64,000 bases of DNA from Paragonimus heterotremus (GCA_013368495.1 LUCH01000160.1:62001-126000); one strand, 5' to 3'; counted from the first letter of the stretch, positions 37,433 through 48,295 are shown. Translations and numbers: made by a program. Notes: generated by a model from the letters alone, not told the origin.

Positions 37433-37482
37433 TCAAACCCTCCCCGTCTAATCTGTTTGTCACGATGTCCTATCCGTATTAG
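37433..37482 (+). CDS. CUB-like gene C, terminal exon with stop
   Basis: The acceptor is CCGATTTCAG. The leftover C plus TC gives L, then KPSPSNLFVTMSYPY and TAG at 37480-37482. A final short beta-strand ending the domain suits a single-CUB secreted protein. Total gene C reading is about 132 residues without signal peptide. No clear polyadenylation signal was seen just downstream. Tentative, but the phase is the only one that works, and the same exon layout recurs at 27.8 and 32.8 kb. Confidence 0.42.
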
Positions 37483-37782
37483 TTCTGGTTGTGTTGCCTA
37501 TGGGACTGATAGAATTAACTCGATACAAACTACAATATATGCCTCGTTCGTAATGATAACTCCGGTCAAACTGTTGTATTGCTTTACTTTCAGCGCTGGA
37601 AAATACTCTACGAAACAAAGAATATCATTTCACCATGCAAAACTTTAGCAGTCCCACGGGGGAAATTATAGCATTAGTGAATGTATGAATTACTTAGTCA
37701 ACTTGCCTACCTGTTAATACAAGTTATTCTGTACAGTTCACACAATTGCGTTTTCATACAACTTTAGCACAAGTCAACTCAC

Positions 37783-38100
37783 CGAAACAGATAGTTCTAA
37801 ATCGCCTATGCCTGCATCCCTCGTGTCCACATGAAATGAGGTTGGTTGTGTGGCCGGAAGTCCAAGTGGTCTGGATGGATGTACACCCTCGCCGGTGACC
37901 CTAACACGTTGCGGTTCGAAGGCGGGCAACACATGTTGCGTGAATGGGGATCGTGCCACATGGCTTGGTCCCTGTCGTACTTCAATTTGGCACGGACCTT
38001 CCGTGTTGGGGACATATGTCACGTCGTATATGCCCGGTTGAGCAGTTCGAGGCACAACATGTGCTGGAGTGGATCGGCCTAGGCGATCAACAGTTGCGAC
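37783..38100 (-). CDS. FLN: Filamin exon 7: rest of R13 and first half of R14
   Basis: Reads VATVDRLGRSTPAHVVPR, GIYDVTYVPNTEGPCQIEV and ARSPFTQHVLPAFEP (end of R13), then QRVRVTGEGVHPSRPLGLP, TSFHVDTRDAGIGDLELSVS (start of R14). The usual GPGL turn is GEGV here. The acceptor TTCAATTTAG precedes GTCGCA and the donor GTGAGT follows TTTCG. It is 318 nt in phase 0, residues 570-675. The downstream intron is the 11.2-kb one that carries the opposite-strand CUB-like array. Confidence 0.95.
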
Positions 38101-38596
38101 CTAAATTGAATAAATGTTACGTAGAACTCTTAGCATAATTACATCTTCGCGTTCAAGGTAAGCTGGTCAAGCAACAAATGTGTGGAACCGTTATCTTGAG
38201 TGAGCCCATGGATACGATCAGTGTACTACATACGTTGCAGGTAAACCTACCATGTAAACATTCCATGAATGTAAGGCAGACTTGGTTCCTCATGTGTTTT
38301 ATCCGTTTGGCAAAAGATATGTGATGGCTTAGTTCATCCAGAACCAAGATAAAGTTACACTCTCACTGTAAATAATTACAGTGGAGGAAATTAAAAATGC
38401 TGCTATATATAGAAGTATTCCCAATCAACCAAGAGGATCAGCTTCAGGCACAGTTCTACAACCGAATTTATCTTGGCTGTAGTTTCATTCTAACTATAAG
38501 GTTTTGCCAAAAACGAACCTTAAGAACACATATTTACAACTAACCTCATCCAACGGTAATAGTTGTCTGATGCATACATGAAAACTGTATGCAAAT

Positions 38597-38616
38597 TATA
38601 TATATATATATATATA
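38597..38616. repeat. (TA)n microsatellite
   Basis: Ten uninterrupted TA units in the intron between filamin exons 6 and 7. Confidence 0.95.
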
Positions 38617-38779
38617 GTGTAACGTGTACTCGAAACCACCAAGCGCACAGGGGTTGAAGTTGGACTGCGTAACAGAGCGTTTTGCTGTGTTGTAGACGCC
38701 ATTTTTGTTTTCGTTCGTGTGAGTCGTGTGTATGGCTTACTGGGCATTTGGCTCATGCTGGTTTGTGTTGTTTCCTTTC

Positions 38780-39195
38780 AAGGGATCTCTGCTGAAACCA
38801 TCTACTTCAGAAGCACGCTGACCCCCGGTGTCTCCGCGATACCTCATAGTTGGTCCACAGGTATAACGGACGATCAGAGTAAAGACGGTAGGCTTGTATG
38901 CTACAACATAACGGATCCTAGTGTGGATTTGAAACGTCACAATAAATCGTTCATTACTCAGTGTTTGCCCTTTTTAATACAGGCTGAAACACGGCGTGAA
39001 CAGACCACGGATATACACAGGTTTACGAGTACCGAGACTGTAATCGGTTAACTGGATTCCAGTGCAGCATTGTCTGCTGAGTTATCCTGACGGAATTTAG
39101 TTGCGTCATTTAATGGTGGCTGCATTCGTGATATATAGTCAGCCTTATGCATGACCACAACGCCAGAGCCTTTGTCTTGTGTGTGTTTGTGTAAT
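38780..39195 (-). mobile_element. Penelope-like RT N-terminal fragment with associated dispersed repeat
   Basis: Minus strand 39058-39190 reads DKGSGVVVMHKADYISRMQ, then PPLNDATKFRQDN and a stop. This is the family's DKG..VVV..K.DY...M...L.D...Y motif at the beginning of the reverse transcriptase. Below 39058 the frames are broken. Part of this stretch (about 38785-38875) is similar at DNA level to 21360-21450, so a dispersed repeat is included or adjoins. Confidence 0.65.
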
Positions 39196-41868
39196 TTTTG
39201 ATTTTGTTGTTTAGCTTCACAATGCCCATTAAACTGTGCTGTATAAACTCACCGACTGCAGTATGTATTTGATGAGATATAACGAAATGTGCTCGAGAGA
39301 TACATCGCGTTCAAAAACTGTTTCTGACTTCTCTGCTCAAACTTATGACGGGAAAAGGTTGCTTTGTTTTAACACAACAGACCAACTTTTGCATGAAACA
39401 GGATAGTCACAATCAGGTCACAAAGTCGTGATTCGCCGCAATTCGCACACGTACACAAAAACAATGCTGGACCTATACGGGTTTATCGCCATTAATTTGA
39501 TCAGACAGTTCGGACAAGCGAATGCACTTTACTACCGGTCATGCGCAGTGGATCAGCCAGCGGAGCAGACGAAAATATTGGACATCATGTGTTGACACAG
39601 GCAAATCGTTGTGACCAGAACGTCTGGCCAAGTACTGGGATAATAAAATTGACGACCTTTAACGCAAGTGCTGTTTGGGTGATATTTACGTGTTAACAAC
39701 CATAACTATTTTAAGCGTCCACATTGCGAATCAAGCAATAACTAGTTACCAGAACCATTAGACAAGCAATATGATTTAGCATGTTGAAAGCAATGTGTCC
39801 AGGTCCTGGCTAACGAATATACTATACCTGATGATGAACAGGATAGAACGTCTCTGATCACTCATTGAACAGCAGGCCCATTCTACAGTTTGTTAGAACA
39901 TGGCGAAACAAACAACCAACGTTTGACCATCTACGGTTTTGATCAACATTGTTTATTCCTACAACCATTGTTCGGTTACACTCCTTAGAAGCTAGCCACA
40001 ATAAACGATGACTATCACAACGTAGCTACTGGTCAATCGCTTAAATTCGCTTTGATTACTTCAAATAAAAGCAGAGCAAAACAAGGCTGTTCAAGAGTAA
40101 GAACAATTAACGTCTGTGATAGCACCGCTTGCGTCAAAGTCAACAACCTAAGTTGCTTTTGATGTGTTTTATGTATCATGAGAGATATGCATCGACAAAG
40201 CTACTGAATTTACCCGTCCTTTTATCCTATACTCTGACAGTCGGCGTTACTCGAAACGATCGTTGATGTGCTGATAAAAAAAATTCAAACCATTTTACAT
40301 TCCAACCTACGCATCTTGAAATTACCCTATCGGCAGTCTTGTAAAATTGCACAATCTTCTCCTGCAAATCTTCATCATCGGCGAGAAAATATCACTTGAG
40401 TCACCATGTCGTTTATGGCGCACGGCTTCAGATGATTGTGAACAACTGTGTGACACCTTAAACCCTTCAGCTTGCAACGGACGGGCAAAATACATCTTAC
40501 GGCACATAGCGTTCTCTACAATGGGGAGTTTGCCGTATGTTTAGCCCATGCGTGGGAACCACTGACATGTAAATGTGCTAAAGTTGCCAGTCCTCTGATC
40601 CATTTTAAAATGGTATCTGTTCAGTTTTGTCCCATCGCCCACTTACTATTAAACTGAACCTTTATTCGTAATTACTGTCTAGACTGCATCGCAGTGCAAG
40701 GCAACCAGGCCAAATAGCTGTATAGCTTGTGACCCAGAAACATCTGCTATGCTACTGAGTGATAATTGATTTCCTGTACCATGTAGCTTAACTGTGTGGC
40801 TCACTCACTGGATCCATACACCAGATACTAGAAGCGTTGACAACAACATCATACCGTTTGATTAGATGAGATTGGGCCATACATACCCGACAGGATCAGC
40901 CGCTACTTACCAGAACGCTTGCGGTATAGGTGATCTTTTAAACTTGTCAGACAGAAACGGTGTCAGAGAACAGTGCTATAGTGTGCTACTTTTTAAGCTG
41001 TCATATATTAGGTTTGCGGGATGCAAATAAATGCATAGAATGAGGTTGATGAAAGTTATTTGCGGAATCTCTTTGAAAGTTGACGTTTGATGGATGCAAC
41101 AGTTAGGGAGGTTGCGTGTGGTGCTAGTTATCTGGCGTTCTTTTATGTCATATTCTGCTATTGAAATATGTTTATCGCATTTATAACTCTGCGAATATTC
41201 GCAATCGGCAAGATATCTATCTCCTCCAATTGAGCCTAAAAAGTCATTCACCCAGGTTTTTAGATAAGACTATGCAGATAGCTTTCGAAACAGGTTTCAG
41301 GCTTAGTTTTACTGTTCGTCTGACAAAAGTGGTCAGAATACCATACCAGTGTGCGTGGAGTAAGCCAACACTTCAGTCACGCGGTAAACAATGGGTCACA
41401 TAGGACTTACGTGATAACCTTAATTGTGGTGACCCTGTCAACTGTCCACAGAGCCCTGCACGAAGTAACAGCTGTAATCACACCAGAATGAAGTTTGTAT
41501 GTTTGCATGGAGCGGCACCTTTGACACAACAATCCATTCTTCGGAAAGATGTCATCCGTTTTAAGGGAAACACCCACAATTTTAAAAAACGTAAAATAAC
41601 CTCTTATTTTCATACAGTAGTACGCCGACGTGTTTGGGGCAGTGTGTTCTGGTTTACATGAGGCAACACAGATGGTTGCTGATTATTTTCTCACTGTTCA
41701 TCTGCTTGCTGTCAAATATAGGCCACATAGAAGTAAACGGTGCCCAGTAACTTCTTGCCTAACTCCGATCCTTTAATGTTGATAGGTTGCTTATTGTGTA
41801 CTGAAGATTCATAAACCTTAGGTCTATTCAGTTTCCCTCCATAAGCATTCTCTTCCTCTTATCTCCTT

Positions 41869-42273
41869 TTGTATATCTATCCGACTGCATCTAGAGAATC
41901 CTACAGCTTTGCTGCGAATCTCCCATACTTCATCTGTCTACTCGGTGTTTCTCATACCGGGCTATTCAGAGCTATGAGAAACACGTGTTCCTCAGTCTTA
42001 TCATGTTCATCTGTGGTTTGGTCTGTCCTGTCGAAGTCTTTCCCATCTACTGTACTTTACTGTACCTCTGTCATTCACAAGGACCCAAGTCAACGCGTGT
42101 CTTCCTTAGTGTGCTTGTCAGCTGCTAGGTCATCCGAAAAAACTTTCCTCACACTGACCAAGGCTAGTTTGAGTATCTCTACCATACCAACCGCAAAGTG
42201 CGCATCGGTCAGAAATTTTGAAATGACAGGCTTCCTTCCACTAATTAAGCAAGTAACTCCGCTCGTTGGCTAG
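41869..42273 (+). other. Region open on both strands, unassigned
   Basis: The plus strand has 134 Ser/Thr/Leu-rich codons preceded by a strong pyrimidine tract. The minus strand of its right third reads KPVISKFLTDAHFAVGMVEI then LKLALVSVRKVFSDDLAADK, which looks more like real protein. Probably an old element read antisense. No family recognised. Confidence 0.25.
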
Positions 42274-42844
42274 TTGCAAGCTAAATGAAGATAACGTACA
42301 GTAGCTCACTAGGACTGAAGTAAAATCATTTCACTTCAACAGAAACCCAAACTCAGTGCTATCGATCGTCATCAATTTCACAACCTTCAAGCTCCTTAAA
42401 CAAACATACGCAGTAATACTCAATACTTATTTACCGACTGAGGCCTATATGATTTAAGGCTGCCTTCATGAGTAGTGTAAACTACAACCATTATCCCTAT
42501 GACTGGTGTCGGTTCGGTGGCAGAGTATTGGAGTATATGATCCACTTACATTGTAGTTGTTACCGTAGTGAGAGGATGCGACACTTCTGCAAAATAGGAA
42601 TTTATGGGCCAAGTCTTATGCCCACGACTACATGCCACTCAGTTCGTTCACAGAAATCTAACACTTGATTAGGTAAGGGAAATGTTTGGATTTTTTACTA
42701 TGACAACGAACAGATGTGTGGTGCTCCTTCAGTTGGTGAGACAGATGAGTTGGGAAAGAATTTATTAAATATATACAAAAGTCTGACAGTCAAAAGTTTT
42801 CATGTATGTGTGAAAGCAGTTTCGTCGAACAATGCGATACTTAC

Positions 42845-42993
42845 TTGTATGGGAGCATCCCCAGCCTGTGACGCATCCACCGTAAACGTGGCTGGCTGTT
42901 GTGCCCTGGCACCACGTGGTTCCAACCCTGGTCCATAGCATCGCACACGACTTGGATCGACTCTGTCACGAATGGGCACCTGGAACGGGCTAC
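42845..42993 (-). CDS. FLN: Filamin exon 6: end of R12 and first half of R13
   Basis: Too short and too split to stand out as a simple open frame, but clear once spliced. The split G plus SPFQVPIRDR closes R12. VDPSRVRCYGPGLEPRGAR, PATFTVDASQAGDAPIQ opens R13. The acceptor CATTATAG precedes GTAGCC and the donor GTAAGT follows ATACAA. It is 149 nt, residues 520-569, and ends on a codon boundary (phase 0), which fits the next exon. Evidence is the motif match plus phase agreement on both sides. Confidence 0.94.
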
Positions 42994-43350
42994 CTATAAT
43001 GTGAAATAGAGTAATGGCATAAGTTGTGTGACAGACCTAAGTGATTACTTTTCTACCATTGGTATGTGTTGTTTGTAGTTACTGTTATTCAAATCATAAT
43101 CAATCAGGTTATCAAGTAAATGAATCGGTCGGTGGAAACGCAAGTAGGAACACTAACACTGTATTTGCCAGTATCCTTATGACAATTCTTTCTCACAAAG
43201 ATGCTGCTGACGGTTTAGTACTTTCGGTCGTGAATCAGTCTTGTTGACACGGTTCTTGGTGAGTAGTCAGGTGCATTGTTTGTTGCGTAGCCTGTAACTG
43301 ATTTGCAGTTTTGCACGCGGATCGACTTTTCTTGTAGCCCTGTTTGGAAG

Positions 43351-43410
43351 CAGTGCAAGATTAGAGTTTCGTTCTTGTTATAACCTGCCAGTTTTACTCA
43401 TATAGACTAA
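43351..43410 (-). mobile_element. Hammerhead SINE fragment (HH-9)
   Basis: The reverse complement reads AAAACTGGCAGGTTATAAC, AAGAACGAAACTCTAATC: helix II, GAAA and site region only. Core box 1 damaged. Confidence 0.4.
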
Positions 43411-44039
43411 GATTTAACCTCCATCCATGTTCACATTCTTGTAGATCACAAATTCACTTATCTCACGTTAAACACAACCAAATTAACAGTCCCAGCCTCT
43501 TAGCCACAAATCTGTTCACAAGCAGAGCTGATGTTTCCCGATCACCGATACGGCAAGTCTATTAACAAAGACTACATTATTGGAACTTTAGAGTAAAGTT
43601 TAAATCATGAAATACCCTCAAACTAGTTGAGAAATCTTTCACTTACTGACGGACAGCAGACGTATCGGCTGTTCCAAATGAAAAACAAACCAGCAGTTTT
43701 GTTTACAGCTTTAAATTCAGGTCAACTTCAGTCATTTTACAAACTTAAGAATTAAAGTTAATTTCTCTATCAGACTTGCATATACATTACTGGAAAGCTC
43801 CAGCAGCAAAGGAACTCGGGTCACTTGAAGTTTTCTGAAGTGGGGCAGTAACAAATGCTGTAAAATGTGAGTGATATACAAGTTAATATGAGCTCTGTGA
43901 TATACATTACACGGTTACCTGATTAAAAACTGCAGAATCTTGAAGGAGGGTGCGGTTTAATCTCTCTAATGGTTGCACACAAATTGCAAAAAGCATAATG
44001 ATTACTAGAGCGTCCTGTAACGTGTGGACGGAATAGGTA

Positions 44040-44145
44040 AATTGTGCACCGTTGTTGAAGTTTGTCAGTAGTGGATATCCTTTCCACGTCCAGGATAGAA
44101 CTCCGATCAAGTTTTCATGAGGCAATCATGTTGACCATTGTGCCA
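44040..44145 (-). mobile_element. Hammerhead SINE copy (HH-8), truncated
   Basis: The reverse complement has the head (CAATGGTCAACATGATTGCC), AAAGGATATCCACTA and CTGACAA, then loses similarity within helix II. Confidence 0.5.
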
Positions 44146-44669
44146 CTGACTTCACATTAGGCAAAATCGAATTATCATATGAAACCGCACAACTCTATTC
44201 TCTTGCAGGTAGTGACCAGGTTTTCCAATAGTCCCGATAGACTGCACAGTTACGGTCTGTTAACTTCAATGAAAACCCCAGACAGGCTGAAATCTTTGAC
44301 GTCAATAAATTTGCCAAGTATCAGACCATGATTACTAATGAGTAGTCAATTCCATTCGCATTTGCTCTCAGTCTACACACTCGAGAGCGACTGAATGGAA
44401 GTGTGTTTAAGTGCAGAGACCTCGATCAACTGAATGACGTTCAACTTGGAAATAAGAGGATACTGAATGCTCATCAGTAATCTAAAATATCCTCCAGCAG
44501 TTTTAATGAAGTCGGATATTTTGACTTTTCTCAGAAGTTCTAATTGTGGGGTTACTTATCGGATTTAACACAGAGTAACTTTGTCTCCTATGGAGATGAT
44601 CGGGCTTCCTGGTCTGTACCCACAACTGAAATTGGTTACGCATTCAGAATTGATAGTTCGATCGTGCTT

Positions 44670-44900
44670 AGTGTGTGGTCAACGATATAGTGGTCAACAC
44701 GGCTACCCCAAGAAATCACGGTCAGCGTTCTGATTCCGGCCCTGGTAAGGACATGCACAATTATTGAGCCTAACAAGAACGAAACTCGCATTAGTGTTTC
44801 TTTTGGAAAAGGGCTGGCTGAAAGTTCTATCTGATTGCCTAAGTTGAGGTCACTTTGAAAAGGAACACATCCCCTACTAGTGATCAGTCAAAAATGCTGT
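44670..44900 (+). mobile_element. Hammerhead SINE copy (HH-4), fullest head and tail
   Basis: Carries the fullest pol III-like head in the window (TAGTGGTCAACACGGCTACC, GTTCTGATTCCGGCCCTGG), then AAGGACATGCACAATTATTG with box 1 lost, CCTAACAAGAAC, GAAA intact, and CTCGCATTAGTGTTTC. Tail: GGAAAAGGGCTGGCTGAAAG. Confidence 0.7.
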
Positions 44901-45272
44901 ACACTACTGAAGAAGGCACCAACAATAAAGTTCGGTGGGTATATTGTAATTATTGTAAAATATACTCACGAAATAAACCACGGTAAAATGTCATTTGCGT
45001 GTTAGGAACTAGCAGGCTACGATGAGTACAAAAAACAGGCATGATTCCCTTTGAAATGTGCTCTCCAGCTTCATCGGCGGGAGGAGTGGTCTGCTAGTTT
45101 TCTCCCTGTATATGTCTATATGTATATGTGTTTGAAACAAACTTGGGTGACGCGTATGTTGATGAGTGTCGTGCTCCTCATCGCGTTGTTCGTGGTAAAC
45201 GTGGGAATCGACCGCGATTGTATCAAACCCATGCACAAGCAACGGAAGAATTCGACAACAGAGAGGAGACAT

Positions 45273-45321
45273 ACATCGCGAGATGATAACATTTCGATTT
45301 ACTCTCATCAGTCGCCAACGT
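45273..45321 (-). ncRNA. Minimal type-I hammerhead ribozyme in a Penelope-like element terminus
   Basis: Read on the minus strand. The 5' stem-I strand is ACGUUGGCGA, followed by core box CUGAUGA, a short helix II (GA..UC around GUAAA), core box GAAA, a 3-bp helix III with a UUAU loop (AUG/CAU), and cleavage triplet AUC. The 3' stem-I strand UCGCGAUGU pairs as GCGA/UCGC, then after an internal loop as ACGU/AUGU. All invariant core bases are present. The tiny helix III is typical of retroelement hammerheads, which are known in Penelope-like terminal repeats and usually work as dimers. Self-cleavage is inferred from structure. Confidence 0.75.
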
Positions 45322-45819
45322 AAAACTAGCAAATTTTATACAAACTGCGTGTAGCAACAACAATTGAACGAACCAAACACATAGTTCTGATCTTTCAATT
45401 GCAGTTGCAATGACCTCTACGTAGGCAGGACAGATCAGCGTTTGCAGCAATGTATGGCGGAACACATTCCTAAGTGGTTGTCAACGGCAATCTAAAAAAA
45501 CGACCTATTGACTGTAACATGCTCGAATATCACGGCTTCATCGGTCGTCAACACACATCGTAACAACCGGACACCTAGTTGACCCTATCAAATCGTTCAC
45601 GATATTATTACATAATCGCAACCCGAAACTGTTGGCGATTAGCGAGGTAACACTAATCAGGCAACATCGACCAGTTTTGTGCGCACAGAAGGCGCTGACG
45701 CAATCAATCTCATTGCCGTGAAATTGATTGAACCATTAGCGCTTGAAAGGTCAGAAGTATATGGTTGGTTCGTTCAACTGTTGTTGCTATACGCAATTTG
45801 TATAAAATTTGCTAGTTTT

Positions 45820-45872
45820 ACGCTGGCGACTAGTGAGAGTAGATCGAAACGTTAACATTTCGTGATATATGT
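45820..45872 (+). ncRNA. Decayed second hammerhead copy, inverted partner
   Basis: Plus-strand partner of the minus-strand ribozyme in the other arm of the inverted repeat. Stem I (ACGCUGGCGA with UUCGUGAUAUAUGU, partly paired), GAAA, helix III (ACG/CAU region) and an AUU triplet are recognisable. The first core box reads CUAGUGA where CUGAUGA is required, so catalysis is probably lost. Confidence 0.6.
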
Positions 45873-45976
45873 CTTCTCTGTTTTGAACTAATGGATTAAA
45901 TGAGCAACGTCGGTAAACGTCTGTTTTGTATGATGCGACTGCTTCATTTATATGTCTGTAGCTACCACTGCTGCAC

Positions 45977-46103
45977 GATGCATGTGCATTTAGTGACCAT
46001 TAGGCTCACTGCACCAACAGCTAGTTCTACTAAGGCTTCCCAAGGCACCACTGAGGTTGACGAATCAGAGTACATCGTTCAAAGTAGAAAGGCTGAAGCT
46101 TGA
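45977..46103 (+). other. Possible terminal exon of an unknown plus-strand transcript
   Basis: In the frame of TGA 46101-46103, the stretch before it reads TAPTASSTKASQGTTEVDES then EYIVQSRKAEA. About 45960 there is an acceptor-like TATATGTCTGTAG. AATAAA lies at 46108-46113, a few bases after the stop. The Ser/Thr-rich acidic tail looks coding. No upstream exon was recognised. Confidence 0.25.
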
Positions 46104-46177
46104 TGAAAATAAAATCTATGGCTGGCTGATACGAACCACCCGTTCTACTCAACTACACATTGAGTTTTAGAGACTAC

Positions 46178-46293
46178 CTGCAAATCTGCCATCCGTTTTG
46201 TGGTTAATCCGCCATAGATCCCAAAGTTTAGCACGACGGTAAAGTTACCGTGACCATCGATAGGGAACCCCGGTGTTACGATGTCAAGCGGAA
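46178..46293 (-). other. Exon-like coding fragment of unknown identity
   Basis: Minus strand reads DKVPLDIVTPGFPIDGHGNF then TVVLNFGIYGGLTTKRMADL and Q, followed by GTAGTC after CAG as a possible donor. The composition is protein-like. It ends in phase 0, so it cannot be spliced between filamin exons 5 and 6, which need phase 1. It directly abuts a truncated SINE on its upper side. It may be an exon of another gene, a retrocopy fragment or an element fragment. Confidence 0.3.
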
Positions 46294-46299
46294 CTTTGT

Positions 46300-46540
46300 C
46301 TAAGCAACTGCACCATGCATGGTGTTTCTGTTGCTGGTTCAAATCCAGCCGAAGTCCAGATTTTTCGCCAGTGAACCTCTTCTAAATTATCAGATCTATC
46401 AATACAATTTCTACGCTCAACAGTGGCGTTGGTGGATCCCAGCGTGAACTGTTTGAGAAATCCTGTCGAGGCAGGCGATCCCCTTGATCATTTGGTGGAT
46501 TCCATATGAGACAGTGGGACGGGTGGACAACCAAGAGTAT
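46300..46540 (+). mobile_element. tRNA-headed SINE, partial
   Basis: Starts inside the head (CATGGTGTTTCTGTTGCTGG, TTCAAATCCAGCCGAAGTCC) and runs through the shared body: CAACAGTGGCGTTGGTGGAT, GTTTGAGAAATCCTGTCGAG and GATTCCATATGAGACAGTGG. The A-box half is missing. It abuts the exon-like minus-strand sequence at 46178-46293. Confidence 0.72.
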
Positions 46541-48295
46541 TCAGCCACATTACTATTGTTTTGGTGTGAATGTTTTGAGTAACATCCTGAAGACTCTTAC
46601 TGAGATAACTGCGTTGAAATTCAACTAATGATGAATAACCGACAGTGAGCTTTTTCAATGCATTGTATCCCTACATCGTATACTAATTAGATATATGGGT
46701 TCAAAAGCCATGATTTATAACAGATATGCCCACAAAGCCTTTAAATGCATTTTATGCATATATCTTTAAATTTCCGACTTTTGTGTTCTAGATCATGCTG
46801 TGGTTACTGCACCGTCTATACACGATCGATAATATAATCGGGGTATGTCTAAGTTTTGGGAACGGAAAGGTGCTTAGTTCGCCTATAGATAAACAGCAAC
46901 CACTGGCCCTATCTGAAAGCCGGAAACTTAGCTTTTTCGCGCAGTTGTCGAGGCGGTCTGCAATTAATTTTGCCTAGGTTACAGACTATCCAGGTGCAAT
47001 CGTTTTACGTACGCGTGAAAGTGTGTGCTACATGTTCCGTCCATTCTTCTATTCACATAGTAATAAGCCAGGAGAAGCAAATTCAGCCCTCAATGAAAAA
47101 CGTGAAGTGACAATCCAGTCCAATTATGCTTATCGTCAGAACCCGTCAGCATTACGCATCTTCGTCACAAACAGAAGCTGAACTCATGGAGCAGCCACGT
47201 TGACCACCTCCCAATGACCTGATCGACGTATCGTATCTAAACGCTCAGCCGCGTTATTTTGTAAGTTGTGCTCAGTTTAAGCAGTCGTCCAGAAGAGATA
47301 CTGCAGCCCTCCTGTTGAACCTGATCGATGGCCACGTTGTTCAGACTCCACAGATAGGCTGAACTCACGGAATTTACTGAACTTGTTTGGGAGTGTACTA
47401 ATCAGTGATGAGCAGTCGGTGAACTAGATTACGTAGATTGAAGATTAAACGCAGATTCTCGTAGTTTTCACCCTCAGACAGATGTTTTTGTTGGCTGTAT
47501 TCAGGACAGTTTGAAACCTGGATATGGTTCCTATAAGAGCTTGGAAGTAAGGTTCACTCCTGCTTTAATCAAGATTTCTACTCAGGTTCACATTCTCATG
47601 AGATAGTAGTGTTGACAGATCCTAATATTGGACAAAACCGAAGTATCATGTCAGATCGGTTTTCTGATTAATAACTATGCTCACGTTACTCGACCGTCAT
47701 TAACTGTCCTGTTACCTCCAACGAAATTTCAGTCTACCAACTTTGTGAAAACGGCTGGCTGAAGATAGGTCTGGCCACAAAAGACAGCCAGATGAACGTG
47801 ATATTCAACTTGCATAATGTGAAATCCTCGACTGCCCATTAGGTAGAATAATAATTGGATTAGATCACAGTATGTTAGTCCAGACACGTATATATAATAC
47901 TGTCGAGCTTTAGTTGCAGTAAAACTGAGGCTTACCCCCACTTTTCAATTTAGATCAGGTGAATCGTCTGGTTGAGCACGAAATTTGAGATAAGCCGTGA
48001 TAAACTTTTATCTCAAAACGTCTTAAGTTCCTTATTACTCATGAGTAGCCACAACTATGGATCTTTAAAAATGTCAACAAAGTGCTTGTGATTAGAGTGT
48101 GACAATAGCAGGCTCTGGATGCTCAATTTGACCGCAGTACAAACTCGTATAAGTGAATTATCCTTAGGTAAATCATTTGTAATGGATCACGCACCGCGAA
48201 TACCAGAGATTTATGATACGGATAGACTAATCTAATCACCTGTGTTCGTCGAGTGTATTTAATAAACTAGAGTGAAATGATACACCTGTACTAAC

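Larger units (their letters stand above)
26618..37782 (-). other. Filamin intron 7-8, host of the CUB-like array
   Basis: 11.2 kb. Contains the CAA repeat, CUB-like exons A-C on the plus strand, the 5'-inverted Penelope-like copy, the SINE palindrome and three hammerhead SINEs. 28000-29400 and 30600-32300 show nothing else. Confidence 0.8.
38101..42844 (-). other. Filamin intron 6-7
   Basis: 4.7 kb. TA repeat, Penelope-like RT start, and the both-strand-open region at 41.9-42.3 kb. 39200-41800 shows no gene. Confidence 0.75.
45256..45884 (+). mobile_element. Penelope-like retroelement fragment: GIY-YIG endonuclease between inverted terminal sequences
   Basis: Arms 45256-45400 (minus) and 45742-45884 (plus) are inverted copies of one about 140-bp terminal sequence with a hammerhead motif. 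Between them, plus strand, lies the end of a Penelope-like protein. At 45406 the frame reads CNDLYVGRTDQRLQQCMAEH then IPKWLST, the GIY-YIG core. After a frameshift and stops, 45554-45721 reads HIVTTGHLVDPIKSFTILL, then RNPKLLAISEVTLIRQHRP, VLCAQKALTQSISLP and a stop. That is the conserved endonuclease C-terminus, intact for 55 codons. No reverse transcriptase remains. The layout is that of a 5'-truncated copy whose upstream terminal repeat is inverted. Confidence 0.85.
42994..48295 (-). other. Filamin intron 5-6
   Basis: 5.3 kb. Three hammerhead SINE copies, the Penelope-like element with ribozyme termini, a SINE fragment and two exon-like fragments near 46 kb. 46540-48295 shows only decayed repeats. 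Confidence 0.75.

Noticed and set aside
37846..38138. Several plus-strand frames over filamin exon 7
   Set aside because: Antisense shadows; the minus-strand filamin match is unambiguous.
39255..39310. Hammerhead-like string TTGATGAGATATAACGAAATG
   Set aside because: The first core base is wrong, helix III and a cleavage triplet cannot be formed, and stem I does not pair.
41869..42273. Fourth CUB-like copy or secreted Cys/Ser-rich protein
   Set aside because: The plus-strand reading has no CUB spacing, and the minus strand of the same segment looks at least as protein-like.
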